A stretch of DNA of 64,000 nt, taken from positions 62,001 through 126,000 of the forward strand of contig CALRLF020000002.1 in the NCBI GenBank assembly GCA_943368475.1, written 5' to 3'. The translations under genes and the position numbers were made by a program. Below are positions 46,577 through 54,935 of the stretch, piece by piece (position 1 is the stretch's first letter; each line of letters begins with the position of its first letter). The DNA comes from UBA1930 sp943368475. Lineage in GTDB: Bacteria; Bacteroidota; Bacteroidia; Chitinophagales; Chitinophagaceae. The notes under the pieces were generated by a model. It had not been told where the DNA came from, did not search any database, and saw nothing but the letters and a program-made list of their open reading frames with translations.

Positions 46577-46658
46577 GGTTACCAGCAGCAGAACAACTAT
46601 TTAGCTTTTGTTGCGTCGCACCCTTCAACGCTTTGTTCAATATTCAGCAAAGCGGTTG
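46577..46658 (+). repeat. Hairpin repeat element, copy 1
   Basis: On the plus strand the order is GGTTACC (46577-46583), 13 bases, CTATTTAGCT (46597-46606), and GCGTCGCA (46613-46620). The same blocks in the same order, with the same 13-base spacer, occur on the minus strand at 55478-55545. The conserved CTATTTAGCT sits in the loop of a hairpin with arms AACAA (46592-46596) and TTGTT (46608-46612). A second hairpin follows, CAACGCTTTG (46626-46635) with CAAAGCGGTTG (46648-46658), with one bulged base. It lies in the gap between the amino-acid permease gene and yebC, both on the minus strand. Confidence 0.6.
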
Positions 46659-46714
46659 CAAAAATAACTGTTCGGCATCAATAAAAAACTTTCTTTACAA
46701 CAAGCCTATCAATG

Positions 46715-46762
46715 CTTAAACAAGTGTGCCACACCTTTGAGGATGTGGCACACTTGTTTAAG
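46715..46762 (-). terminator. Long palindrome after the amino-acid permease, probable terminator
   Basis: CTTAAACAAGTGTGCCACA (46715-46733) pairs perfectly with TGTGGCACACTTGTTTAAG (46744-46762) around a ten-base loop. It lies 10 bases after the permease stop on the minus strand. There is no long U-run, so it could be a terminator of low efficiency or an RNA-stabilising hairpin. Its core GTGTGGCA is shared with the terminator at 36538-36583. Confidence 0.65.
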
Positions 46763-46772
46763 TTTTCAAGTT

Positions 46773-48239
46773 TTAAGATTTTTGAGCTTTTCTAAGTTTA
46801 CTATTGTTTTTACTATATAAAAAATAAATTAATACGCCTAAAACCAACCATGCTCCAGATAACTGTATTGCATGAATATTTAACTGAGACATTAAAAATA
46901 TATTGATACAAATACCTAAAACAGCAATTACTGGTAATGCCGGAACTTTGAAGTTTCTTGGTAGTGTAGGTTCTTTTACCCTCAATAACCAAACAGCTGC
47001 ACACACCATTGTAAAAGCAAATAAGGTTCCAAAACTTGTCATATCAGCTAGTGTAGCAATTGGCGTAAATCCAGCAACCAATGCAACAATAACACCAATT
47101 AAAATATTGCTTTTATAGGGCGTTTTATTTTTTGCATGCAAATCGCTAAATAGTTTTGGAATTAATCCATCTTTACTCATACCCATAAAAATTCTAGATT
47201 GCCCCAACATCATTACCATCATTACTGATATTAAACCTACAGTAGCAGCAATTGTAATAATAAACACAGCCCAAGGCATGCCAGCTAAATCGAATGCAGC
47301 CGCAACTGGAGCTTTAATTGCATCTGGATATTTGCCTAATGGGTTAAAGTCGCTATAATTCATCATACCAGTTAATACCAACGAAACAAGAATGTATAAA
47401 ACTGTACAAACTAATAGAGACATTATGATTGCAAATGGAACATCTTTTTTAGGGTTAATGGCTTCACCAGCTTGTGTAGAAACAGCATCAAAACCTACAT
47501 ATGCAAAAAATATAGCAGCAGCCCCTGAAATAACTCCTCCCCATCCATATGCAGCGTGAGTTTCACCATTGTTTACTACTTGTGCAACATCTGGTACAAA
47601 TGGTGTCCAGTTTGCCATGTTTACATAGAATGCTCCAACTATAATAACAAATAAAACTGCTGCTACTTTTAATATTACAATTAAGTTGTTAGCTTTTGCA
47701 GCTTCTTTGGTTCCTTTAACTAATAATGCAGTGATTAGCAAAACAATTATAGTTGCAGGTAAATTCATTGAGAACCCAGATCCAGTATAACTTCCTGGGT
47801 CTTGAGTAAGATAGGTTGGTAATTCTAAATGAAATAGATGTAATAATTTATTGAAATAACCAGACCAACTAACGGCAACTGTCATTGAGCCCATAGCATA
47901 TTCAAGTATTAGTCCCCAGCCAATAATCCAAGCAAAAATTTCACCTATAGTTCCATATGCATAAGCATATGCAGACCCCTCAACTGGAATCATACTTGCA
48001 AATTCCGAATAGCAGAGAGCTGCAAATACACATGCAATGCCAGCAATAACGAAAGATAAAGCAAGAGCGGGTCCTGCATGAAAATAAGCACCAGTTCCAG
48101 TAAGAACGAAAATTCCGCCGCCAATAATTGCACCTATACCTATGGCAGTTAAACTCCATTTACCAAGAACCCTTTTCATTTCACTTTTTTTCATGTCCTC
48201 TTCGAATGCACTAAGAGGTTTTTTAAGAAATAAACTCAT
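46773..48239 (-). CDS. APC-superfamily amino-acid permease (cationic amino acid transporter-like)
   Basis: The 488-residue protein has about 12-14 membrane segments. TAIGIGAIIGGGIFVLTGT is the substrate-binding first helix with its GxG(G)GIF break, YSEFASMIPVEGSAYAYAY the third helix region, and YVGFDAVSTQAGEAINPKKDVPFAI the helix 6 region of the family. It resembles YfnA/CAT-type permeases. It takes up amino acids across the inner membrane; specificity is not readable. It is divergent from the symporter gene at 48373 with a 133-base gap for both promoters. Confidence 0.88.
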   Translation of the reverse strand: MSLFLKKPLSAFEEDMKKSEMKRVLGKWSLTAIGIGAIIGGGIFVLTGTGAYFHAGPALALSFVIAGIACVFAALCYSEFASMIPVEGSAYAYAYGTIGEIFAWIIGWGLILEYAMGSMTVAVSWSGYFNKLLHLFHLELPTYLTQDPGSYTGSGFSMNLPATIIVLLITALLVKGTKEAAKANNLIVILKVAAVLFVIIVGAFYVNMANWTPFVPDVAQVVNNGETHAAYGWGGVISGAAAIFFAYVGFDAVSTQAGEAINPKKDVPFAIIMSLLVCTVLYILVSLVLTGMMNYSDFNPLGKYPDAIKAPVAAAFDLAGMPWAVFIITIAATVGLISVMMVMMLGQSRIFMGMSKDGLIPKLFSDLHAKNKTPYKSNILIGVIVALVAGFTPIATLADMTSFGTLFAFTMVCAAVWLLRVKEPTLPRNFKVPALPVIAVLGICINIFLMSQLNIHAIQLSGAWLVLGVLIYFLYSKNNSKLRKAQKS

Positions 48240-48372
48240 AATCGTTTTGGTTAAGTTTTACAATTTGATGCCGAAAAATAATGATTAAATCATTTACCCC
48301 ATACAAAAGTTTTACAGTTGGTACTTTATTCTACATAATTGCTATATTGCCAAACTATTAAAATTTGCTTTT

Positions 48373-49659
48373 ATGGACGTTACCCAATCTGCTGCTACTC
48401 AAAAAAAATCGAAACTTACCTTATGGATTTTAGTTGCCATGGTTTTGGGTATTGTTGTAGGTTACATTGTGCATGAACAATGTACAGCTGTTACCATTAA
48501 AGCGTTTGCAGATAATATTAAATTATTAACCACCATTTTTTTAAGAATGGTGCAAATGATTATTGCTCCAATTGTGTTTGCAACATTGGTTGTGGGCATT
48601 GCTAAATTGGGCGATATGAAAACTGTTGGTCGAGTGGGCGGTAAAGCAATGTTGTGGTTTATTACAGCTTCTTTGGTTTCTTTATTATTAGGGTTAGTAT
48701 TGGTCAATATTTTTAAGCCAGGGGTTGGAGCCGATATTAAAAATACTGATATGGCAGCTGTTAACGACTTGCTGGAAAAATCGAAAGGGTTTTCGCTGGC
48801 CAAGTTTGTAGAGCATGTTGTACCAAGAAGTGTGGTAGAAGCAATGGCTACCAACGAAATTTTACAATTGGTAATTTTCTCTATATTTTTTGGCATTGCG
48901 GTAACAGCAGTTGGCAAAAAAGGAGAACCAATCGTAAACGCATTAGATTCTTTGGCACATGTGGTTTTGAAAATGGTTACTTATGTAATGTATTTAGCAC
49001 CTGCTGGCGTATTTGGTGCAATGGCTGCTGCCATTGCCAAAAATGGGTTAGGAATATTATTTACGTTTGGTAAATATGTAGGGGAGTTTTATTTAGGATT
49101 GGTTATACTTTGGTTGTTGTTGTTGGGAGTTGGTTACTTATTCTTAAAAAAACGTTTAAAAGTATTGCTTAAACGCATTGCCAGTCCAATGAGTATAGCT
49201 TTTAGCACAGCAAGCAGCGAAGCTGTTTATCCTAAATTGGTAGAAGAAATGGAACGCTTTGGTTGCAATAATAAAATTGTAAGTTTTGTTTTGCCGTTGG
49301 GGTATTCTTTCAATTTAGATGGTAGTATGATGTACATGACTTTTGCAAGTATGTTTATTGCTCAAGCTTTTAATATTACACATTTAACTGATAGTGTGAG
49401 CCAGCAAATAATTATGCTTTTGGTGTTTTTGATTACCAGTAAAGGAATTGCAGGTGTACCAAGAGCAAGTTTGGTGGTTGTATTGGCAACTGGTGCCATG
49501 TTTGGATTACCTCCAGAAGGGGTAGGACTAATTTTAGCAATCGATGTATTTTGTGATATGGGAAGAACGATGACCAATGTACTTGGTAATGCATTGGCTA
49601 CAGCAGCAGTAAGTAAATGGGAAGGTGAATTGGCTGATACAAAAATTGAAGCATTATAA
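48373..49659 (+). CDS. Dicarboxylate/amino acid:cation symporter (DAACS family)
   Basis: The 428-residue protein has eight membrane helices and re-entrant loops. IAFSTASSEAVYPKLVEEME contains the serine-rich hairpin motif, LPLGYSFNLDGSMMYMTFA contains the cation-site NLDGS, and TSKGIAGVPRASLVVV the second hairpin. These identify the GltP/DctA/GltT group, which imports glutamate, aspartate or C4-dicarboxylates with H+ or Na+. It is probably co-transcribed with the DedA gene 25 bases downstream. Confidence 0.92.
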   Translation: MDVTQSAATQKKSKLTLWILVAMVLGIVVGYIVHEQCTAVTIKAFADNIKLLTTIFLRMVQMIIAPIVFATLVVGIAKLGDMKTVGRVGGKAMLWFITASLVSLLLGLVLVNIFKPGVGADIKNTDMAAVNDLLEKSKGFSLAKFVEHVVPRSVVEAMATNEILQLVIFSIFFGIAVTAVGKKGEPIVNALDSLAHVVLKMVTYVMYLAPAGVFGAMAAAIAKNGLGILFTFGKYVGEFYLGLVILWLLLLGVGYLFLKKRLKVLLKRIASPMSIAFSTASSEAVYPKLVEEMERFGCNNKIVSFVLPLGYSFNLDGSMMYMTFASMFIAQAFNITHLTDSVSQQIIMLLVFLITSKGIAGVPRASLVVVLATGAMFGLPPEGVGLILAIDVFCDMGRTMTNVLGNALATAAVSKWEGELADTKIEAL

Positions 49660-49684
49660 TTTTAGAAGTTTAAAAAAATAGGAA

Positions 49685-50356
49685 ATGTTTTTACTAGATG
49701 CTTTTCATTGGACACAATTACTGCAACCTCAATTTTATATTGAGCATGGTGGTTTATGGCTATTGCTATTTGTAGTATTTGCTGAAACTGGTTTGTTTGT
49801 GGGTTTCTTTTTGCCAGGCGATAGTTTATTATTTGTAGCGGGAATTTACAGTGCCGAGTTAATTAATAATATCCTTCCTTTTGTGGGTAATGAATACTTG
49901 CAATTGTTGTTGTTGGGTGCATTAATATCTGTTGCAGGAATTGCAGGAAATGCAGTTGGCTATTGGTTTGGCCGAAAAGTTGGGCCAACCATGTATCACT
50001 GGAAAGATAATTTATTGTTTAAAAAACATTACTTAGAACAAGCCCACGATTTTTATGAAAAGCATGGTGGTGGTGCAATTATTATAGCTCGTTTTATTCC
50101 TATTATACGAACATTTGCACCCATCGTTGCAGGTATTGTTGCAATGGATAAAAAGAAGTTTTCTTACTATAATATTATTGGTTGTATTGCTTGGGTTTTT
50201 AGTATGCTTATTGCAGGTCATTTCTTACAAAAATGGATTCTGTCTCAATTTGGTTTCGATCTCAAAAGTCATTTGGAAGTAATTGTGTTAGGAATTGTTT
50301 TTATTACAACTGCTCCTGTAATTATAAAATTGATGACAGGCAAAAAGAAGAAATAA
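49685..50356 (+). CDS. DedA-family (VTT domain) membrane protein
   Basis: The 223-residue protein has about five hydrophobic segments. FFLPGDSLLFVAGIY is the first conserved DedA block, IAGNAVGYWFGRKVG the second, and HGGGAIIIARFIPIIRTFAPIVAGIVAMD the third, with the R-x3-P-x-x-R motif. DedA/VTT proteins are proposed lipid scramblases or flippases, with links to undecaprenyl phosphate or phospholipid recycling and to envelope stress tolerance. Whether this one serves the polysaccharide lipid carrier is unknown. Confidence 0.9.
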   Translation: MFLLDAFHWTQLLQPQFYIEHGGLWLLLFVVFAETGLFVGFFLPGDSLLFVAGIYSAELINNILPFVGNEYLQLLLLGALISVAGIAGNAVGYWFGRKVGPTMYHWKDNLLFKKHYLEQAHDFYEKHGGGAIIIARFIPIIRTFAPIVAGIVAMDKKKFSYYNIIGCIAWVFSMLIAGHFLQKWILSQFGFDLKSHLEVIVLGIVFITTAPVIIKLMTGKKKK

Positions 50357-50357
50357 A

Positions 50358-50379
50358 AACCAGTTGCTAGTTACTGGTT
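50358..50379 (+). terminator. Possible short hairpin after the DedA gene
   Basis: AACCAGT (50358-50364) pairs with ACTGGTT (50373-50379) around an eight-base loop, two bases after the DedA stop codon. There is no T-run, so termination would be weak. It may only separate or stabilise parts of a transcript that continues into the MFS genes. Confidence 0.35.
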
Positions 50380-50424
50380 AATCTGGCAATTTGTAACAGA
50401 TATTCATAAACCCAAAAACGAACG

Positions 50425-51675
50425 ATGCTTAAAAAAGAATATGGCTTAATGTCACTTCCTGTAATTGTGGGTGCATTAGGCTTTTTTGTTGATATATATG
50501 ATTTACTGCTTTTTAGTATTGTACGAAAATCTAGTTTTAAAGAATTGGGTGTGCCTGAAAATTTGATGAAAGAATATGGCGAAAGTGTCATCAGTTGGCA
50601 AATGTTTGGATTGGTGATTGGCGGTATTTTATGGGGGATTTTGGGCGATAAAAAAGGAAGAAAAAGTGTGTTGTTTGGTTCAATATTGTTATACTCTTTA
50701 GCCACAATAGCCAATGGGCTGGTGCATGACGTAAATCAATATACATGGTTACGTTTTATTGCTGGATTAGGGCTAGCAGGAGAACTAGGGGCAAGCATTA
50801 CATTAACCAGCGAATTATTGCCAAAAGAAAAACGTGGCATTGCTGCAACCATTATTGCAACCAGTGGGGTGTTTGGCAGTATAGCTGCTTATTTTGTGCA
50901 TGATTTAAGTGGACACGATTGGCGTTTGTGTTATTTTATTGGTGGTGGAATGGGCATTGCCTTATTGTTTTTACGTGCAGGCTTTTTAGAAAGTGGCATC
51001 TATGATAACACTAAAGAAAAGCATGTACAAATGGGTAATTTCTTTATGTTTTTCAATAATAAAGAACGTTTTTTTCGTTACCTGCGATCTATTTTAATTG
51101 GCTTGCCTGTTTGGTATGTAATTGGTGTGCTCATTAGTTTTAGTGACGAATTTGCCAAACGATTTGGCATAGCAAATTTCGATCAACCCAAAGCACTAAT
51201 GTTACAATATACAGCTTTAGCTTTTGGCGATGTTGCAGCTGGATTAATGAGTAATTATATCAAAAGCAGAAAGAAAACATTGTTGTTTTTCTATGCCATC
51301 ATTTGTACATTCATCATTTTATATTTTGCATTACAGGGTGGAGGTTCAGCAGCCAACATGTATTTAATTTGTATGGGTTTGGGCTTTGGGTCAGGTATTT
51401 CTGTTTTATACATTACCATGAGTGCTGAGCAATTTGGGACCAACTTAAGAGCCACTGCTGCTATATCAATTCCCAATTTAGTAAGAGGGTTTTTACCAAT
51501 AATTTTATTATTATTTCAAATCATCAGAAATAATTTACCATCAAAAAGTAGTGATGCCAATTATATTAATGGAGCATGGATTATTGGAGGGGTAGTTATG
51601 TTTATTGGCTTTATTTCTGTACTATTAACCAAAGAAAGTTTTGGTAAAGATTTAGATTTCGTAGAAAAAAATTAA
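50425..51675 (+). CDS. Major facilitator superfamily transporter (first of a tandem pair)
   Basis: The 416-residue protein has 12 predicted membrane helices. LGFFVDIYDLLLFS is the family start, GDKKGRKSVLFGS the intracellular loop 2-3 motif (G-D-K-x-G-R-K), and SAEQFGTNLRATAAISIPNLVRG the equivalent in the second half. This is the SP/MHS-like branch of the MFS, often metabolite:H+ symport. It is followed 31 bases later by a paralogue that shares the same motifs in the same places. Substrate unknown. Confidence 0.85.
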   Translation: MLKKEYGLMSLPVIVGALGFFVDIYDLLLFSIVRKSSFKELGVPENLMKEYGESVISWQMFGLVIGGILWGILGDKKGRKSVLFGSILLYSLATIANGLVHDVNQYTWLRFIAGLGLAGELGASITLTSELLPKEKRGIAATIIATSGVFGSIAAYFVHDLSGHDWRLCYFIGGGMGIALLFLRAGFLESGIYDNTKEKHVQMGNFFMFFNNKERFFRYLRSILIGLPVWYVIGVLISFSDEFAKRFGIANFDQPKALMLQYTALAFGDVAAGLMSNYIKSRKKTLLFFYAIICTFIILYFALQGGGSAANMYLICMGLGFGSGISVLYITMSAEQFGTNLRATAAISIPNLVRGFLPIILLLFQIIRNNLPSKSSDANYINGAWIIGGVVMFIGFISVLLTKESFGKDLDFVEKN

Positions 51676-51706
51676 TGGCTAATTTTCTTGTATAAACAAT
51701 TGTAAA

Positions 51707-52960
51707 ATGAACAAACAAAAACAGATAGGCATATTATCCTTACCAGTATTGGTTGCGGCATTGGGCTACTTTGTTGATATATACGATTTGTTATTATTTA
51801 CAATTGTAAAAAGACCAAGTATGCTTGGGGTTGGTGCAACTGATCTTACGATGCTTGTAGATAGTACTAAAGTGATTAACTGGCAAATGTTTGGTTTACT
51901 TCTTGGTGGTATAATTTGGGGAAGTTTGGGTGATAAAAAAGGGAGATTAAGTGTTTTGTTTGGCTCTATTATTTTATACTCTATTGCAAATTTTGCAACA
52001 GGTTTTGTACATACTGTAAATGAGTATGCAGCTTGCAGATTTGCTGGAGGTTTGGGTTTAGCTGGAGAGCTTGGAGCAGGTATTACATTGGTGAGTGAAT
52101 TGTTGCCAAAAAATAAAAGAGGTATTGGTACATCGTTGGTAGCAGGTATTGGATTGTTTGGATGTGTTGCTGCTTATTTTACTTTTCAACTAACTGGTAA
52201 AGATTGGCGATTGTGTTATAAGATTGGCGGTGGGTTAGGAGTATTGTTGTTATTACTAAGAGTTAGTGTAGTTGAAAGTGGAATGTTCAAAAGTGTAAAA
52301 GAACAAAATGTGAGTAGAGGTAATTTTTTTATGTTTTTTACCAATGCAATAAGATTTAAGAAATACTTGATTGCAATTTTGATTGGATTACCTACCTGGT
52401 ATGTTATTGGAATTTTAGTAAACCAAAGTGACAAATTTGGTAAAGCTATGTTTGAAAGCAGTTCAATAGACAGCGGCAAAGCAATCATGTTTGCTTACAT
52501 AGCAATTGCTATTGGTGATATTTTGATTGGTTTTGTAAGCCAGTATTTCAAAAGCCGTAAAAAAGCTTTGCTCTTATTTTATTTGTTATGCATTGCATCT
52601 TTGTTTTTGTTTTACAGCAGCTTTAATAATAACGATACAAGAATGTATATCATTTGTGCCTTACTTGGTTTTAGTACTGGATTTTGGGCAATATTTGTAA
52701 CCATGGGTGCAGAACAGTTTGGCACCAATTTAAGAGCAACTGCAGCAACTACAATACCCAATATGGTACGTGGTGCATTGCCTTTAATAAATATGCTGTT
52801 TCTTGATTTATTTCAGCAAACTCTGCATTGGAATATTATTCAAAGTGGTATTATAACAGCAATAGTTGTTATGGCAATTACCTTAGTTGCGTTTTATTTT
52901 ACCGAAGAAACTTTTCATAAAGATTTAGATTATTTAGAAGTAGAAGAAATGATGCCTTAA
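51707..52960 (+). CDS. Major facilitator superfamily transporter (second of a tandem pair)
   Basis: The 417-residue protein has 12 membrane helices and matches the preceding gene along its length: VDIYDLLLFTIV, INWQMFGLLLGGIIWGSLGDKKGR, GLAGELGAGITLVSELLPK and MGAEQFGTNLRATAATTIPNMVRGALP. Length and helix layout are nearly identical, so a local duplication is likely. The proteins differ in several loops, consistent with different substrates. Its 3' end runs into the 9-base repeat gap described at 52963. Confidence 0.85.
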   Translation: MNKQKQIGILSLPVLVAALGYFVDIYDLLLFTIVKRPSMLGVGATDLTMLVDSTKVINWQMFGLLLGGIIWGSLGDKKGRLSVLFGSIILYSIANFATGFVHTVNEYAACRFAGGLGLAGELGAGITLVSELLPKNKRGIGTSLVAGIGLFGCVAAYFTFQLTGKDWRLCYKIGGGLGVLLLLLRVSVVESGMFKSVKEQNVSRGNFFMFFTNAIRFKKYLIAILIGLPTWYVIGILVNQSDKFGKAMFESSSIDSGKAIMFAYIAIAIGDILIGFVSQYFKSRKKALLLFYLLCIASLFLFYSSFNNNDTRMYIICALLGFSTGFWAIFVTMGAEQFGTNLRATAATTIPNMVRGALPLINMLFLDLFQQTLHWNIIQSGIITAIVVMAITLVAFYFTEETFHKDLDYLEVEEMMP

Positions 52961-52962
52961 TT

Positions 52963-53088
52963 AGTTATAGGGTTAACAAGTTGATATAGTTGACAGAGTT
53001 TATTAAGTATCATCAACTTCTCTAACTTTATTAACTCAATCAACTTAGTTAACTTCATGAACCTTCTCAACTCAGTCAACTTTACATC
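52963..53088 (+). repeat. Intergenic 9-base repeat that flips to its reverse complement
   Basis: The gap between the MFS and GT9 genes starts with GTT-centred units (AGTTGANNN) spaced 8, 8, 9, 9 and 9 bases, to about 53009. It then switches to eight consecutive 9-base units of form NNNNAACTT, for example CATCAACTT, CTCTAACTT, AATCAACTT, AGTTAACTT and AGTCAACTT, to about 53082. The two halves are each other's reverse complement in consensus. GTTAACAAGTTGAT (52972-52985) pairs with ATCAACTTAGTTAAC (53039-53053) with one bulge. Confidence 0.8.
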
Positions 53089-53091
53089 AGC

Positions 53092-54078
53092 ATGAAATTC
53101 CTCATAATACGTTTCTCCTCTATTGGTGATATTGTTTTAACCACTCCTGTTATTCGTTGTTTAAAACAACAGGTTCCCGATGCTGAAGTACATTTTTTAA
53201 GCAAGAAATCTTTTAAAGGAATCGTTGAAAATAATCCCTACATCGATAAACTGATTTTATTAGATGAAAGTTGGGAATTGATGATTCATGAATTGCAAAC
53301 TGAATCGTATGATTATATAATCGATTTGCACCATAACCTAAGAACACTACGCATAAAAAAAGCACTGAAAGTGCCACACTTCTCTTTTGATAAGCTGAAT
53401 ATAAAAAAGTGGTTGTACACTGTTTTTAAAATAAATACACTACCCAATGTTCATATTGTTGATCGAAATTTAGCTACTGTAAAAAGCTTTGGTGTGGTTA
53501 ATGACGGCAAAGGATTGGATTATTTTATTCCAGAAAAAGACATGGTGAAAGGCAACGATATTCCAGCTTCTCATCAGTTTGGATATATTGGTGTTGTTAT
53601 TGGTGCTGCACTGAATACCAAAAAAATGCCAGTACATAAACTAAAAGAATTGTGCAGCAAGATTGATTATCCCATTATATTGTTAGGTGGACCAGAAGAT
53701 AGGATAGACGGAGAGGCAATTGCATCAATCGATGACACCAAAGTGTATAATGCTTGTGGTAAATTTAACCTTAATGAAAGTGCCGATTTGGTTCGAAAAG
53801 CAAAGCTCATCATCTCACACGATACTGGTTTAATGCATATTGCAGCAGCCTTTAAGAAGCCCATTATTTCTATTTGGGGCAATACAGTACCAGCATTTGG
53901 AATGGATGCTTACTTTGGCAACACACAAATTACCAATCTTAAATTTGAGGTAGAAAAATTAGGCTGCCGACCATGCAGTAAAATTGGCTACAAAAAATGC
54001 CCACGTGGCTATTTTAAATGTATGGAATTACAAAATACAGATGCAATTGCCAAAGCTGCACTAGTGCAGTTAAAGTAG
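53092..54078 (+). CDS. Family 9 glycosyltransferase (heptosyltransferase-like)
   Basis: The 328-residue protein begins KFLIIRFSSIGDIVLTTPV, the diagnostic start of ADP-heptose:LPS heptosyltransferases. KLIISHDTGLMHIAAAFKKPIISIWG is the donor site with the conserved D-T-G-x-M-H. A C-terminal cysteine cluster (GCRPCSKIGYKKCPRGYFKCM) has four Cys and may bind metal; it is common in Bacteroidetes GT9 proteins. It would add a heptose or related sugar to the LPS core. It is not part of the large locus at 1-34456 and lies after the 9-base repeat gap. Confidence 0.85.
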   Translation: MKFLIIRFSSIGDIVLTTPVIRCLKQQVPDAEVHFLSKKSFKGIVENNPYIDKLILLDESWELMIHELQTESYDYIIDLHHNLRTLRIKKALKVPHFSFDKLNIKKWLYTVFKINTLPNVHIVDRNLATVKSFGVVNDGKGLDYFIPEKDMVKGNDIPASHQFGYIGVVIGAALNTKKMPVHKLKELCSKIDYPIILLGGPEDRIDGEAIASIDDTKVYNACGKFNLNESADLVRKAKLIISHDTGLMHIAAAFKKPIISIWGNTVPAFGMDAYFGNTQITNLKFEVEKLGCRPCSKIGYKKCPRGYFKCMELQNTDAIAKAALVQLK

Positions 54079-54083
54079 CTTGG

Positions 54084-54302
54084 CTATTTTTTTATACTCA
54101 ATGCTCCCGATGGACACAATGCAACTGTAGCAATAATTTCAGCGGAGGTTGCTTTGTCTATTTTAATCCAAGGTTGTTCTTTTGGGTTGAATACTTTCGA
54201 TAAATTTCGAACACAGTTTGCAGAATGCTCACATTTGCCAGACTGCCAAATAACAGTTATTTCTCCATTTGAATATTCTTTGGTAAGGTTGTTTTTATCC
54301 AT
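54084..54302 (-). CDS. yjdI: YjdI-like (4Fe-4S) mono-cluster domain protein
   Basis: The 72-residue protein has GKCEHSANCVRNL with Cys24 and Cys30, then ALCPSGALSI with Cys63. CxHxxxC followed by CPSGAL is the pattern of the YjdI/Fer4_19 family. Only three cysteines are visible, so cluster ligation would need another ligand such as His26. It lies 12 bases downstream of a YjdJ-like acetyltransferase gene, the same pair order as in enterobacteria. A role in redox handling or stress is inferred; no substrate is known. Confidence 0.8.
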   Translation of the reverse strand: MDKNNLTKEYSNGEITVIWQSGKCEHSANCVRNLSKVFNPKEQPWIKIDKATSAEIIATVALCPSGALSIKK

Positions 54303-54314
54303 GGTATATAAAGT

Positions 54315-54593
54315 TTAAAATAGTACATCGCTATAGGCTTCCATTTTATCAAATACTGCTTTTGCAAACGGACAGAGAGGCATAATTTTTACATGATTGG
54401 CTCTTGCAAATTCAACAGCTTTTTGTACCAGTTGTTTGCCAATTCCTTTGCCTGCCAAACGATCACTTACTTCGGTATGATCGATAATGAATTTATTACC
54501 AGCCCATACATAAGTCATTTCTGCAAGTTGCTCTCCGTCTTGCTCAATAAAAAATTTACCTTTTTTGCCGTCGTCTGAATGTTGAATATCCAT
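54315..54593 (-). CDS. yjdJ: YjdJ-like small GNAT N-acetyltransferase
   Basis: The 92-residue protein is a short GNAT-like domain: AEMTYVWAGNKFIIDHTEVSDRLAGKGIGKQLVQKAVEFAR, with the acetyl-CoA loop GKGIGKQL, and MPLCPFAKAVFDKM. The IDHTEV...LRGKGIG pattern marks the YjdJ/Gtn-like family (COG2388). It is paired with the YjdI-like gene. The acceptor is unknown. It is full length for the family. Confidence 0.85.
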   Translation of the reverse strand: MDIQHSDDGKKGKFFIEQDGEQLAEMTYVWAGNKFIIDHTEVSDRLAGKGIGKQLVQKAVEFARANHVKIMPLCPFAKAVFDKMEAYSDVLF

Positions 54594-54636
54594 AAATGAA
54601 AGTTAACAAGATTTTTTTATTGTTTGCGAGAAGGAA

Positions 54637-54801
54637 TTATTTCTCTAAATCACTTTCTTGCTGTTGCATTTTTATTGCTTCTATACGACCCTGTTTTTTA
54701 CCAAGTCTATAAATAAGCCTGATAATTAAAAAAGGGACTAAGAATGTAATTAGGAGTATAAAAAGGCAGAAAATAATTTCCTGAAAACTTAAATTCCCCA
54801 T
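54637..54801 (-). CDS. Small single-pass membrane protein, 54 residues
   Basis: An ATG at 54801 opens a 54-codon frame ending in TAA at 54639. The protein starts MGNLSFQEIIF, has one strong transmembrane helix (about residues 9-30, CLFILLITFLVPFLIIRLI) followed by a basic stretch RLGKKQGR, and ends in a charged, Gln-rich helix (KMQQQESDLEK). The basic residues after the helix predict a cytoplasmic C-terminus. The layout is that of a small inner-membrane or complex-stabilising protein. I know no family. It lies between the YjdJ-like gene and the terminator at 54886. Confidence 0.6.
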   Translation of the reverse strand: MGNLSFQEIIFCLFILLITFLVPFLIIRLIYRLGKKQGRIEAIKMQQQESDLEK

Positions 54802-54885
54802 GATGTTTATTTAATATAAATATAGGAATTTGTATTAAACAAGCAATCTCAATAGCTTGGCAACACATTGTTTTGAAATAATAAA

Positions 54886-54914
54886 AAACACCCAAATGCT
54901 TTTTTTGGGTGTTT
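54886..54914 (-). terminator. Hairpin terminator of the 148-residue membrane protein gene
   Basis: AAACACCCAAA (54886-54896) pairs with TTTGGGTGTTT (54904-54914) around a seven-base loop. The A-run on the left gives the U-run for a minus-strand transcript, so it ends the gene whose stop is at 54936. It separates that gene from the 54-residue gene. Confidence 0.8.
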
Positions 54915-54935
54915 AAATGTATAAGATGAAATATT

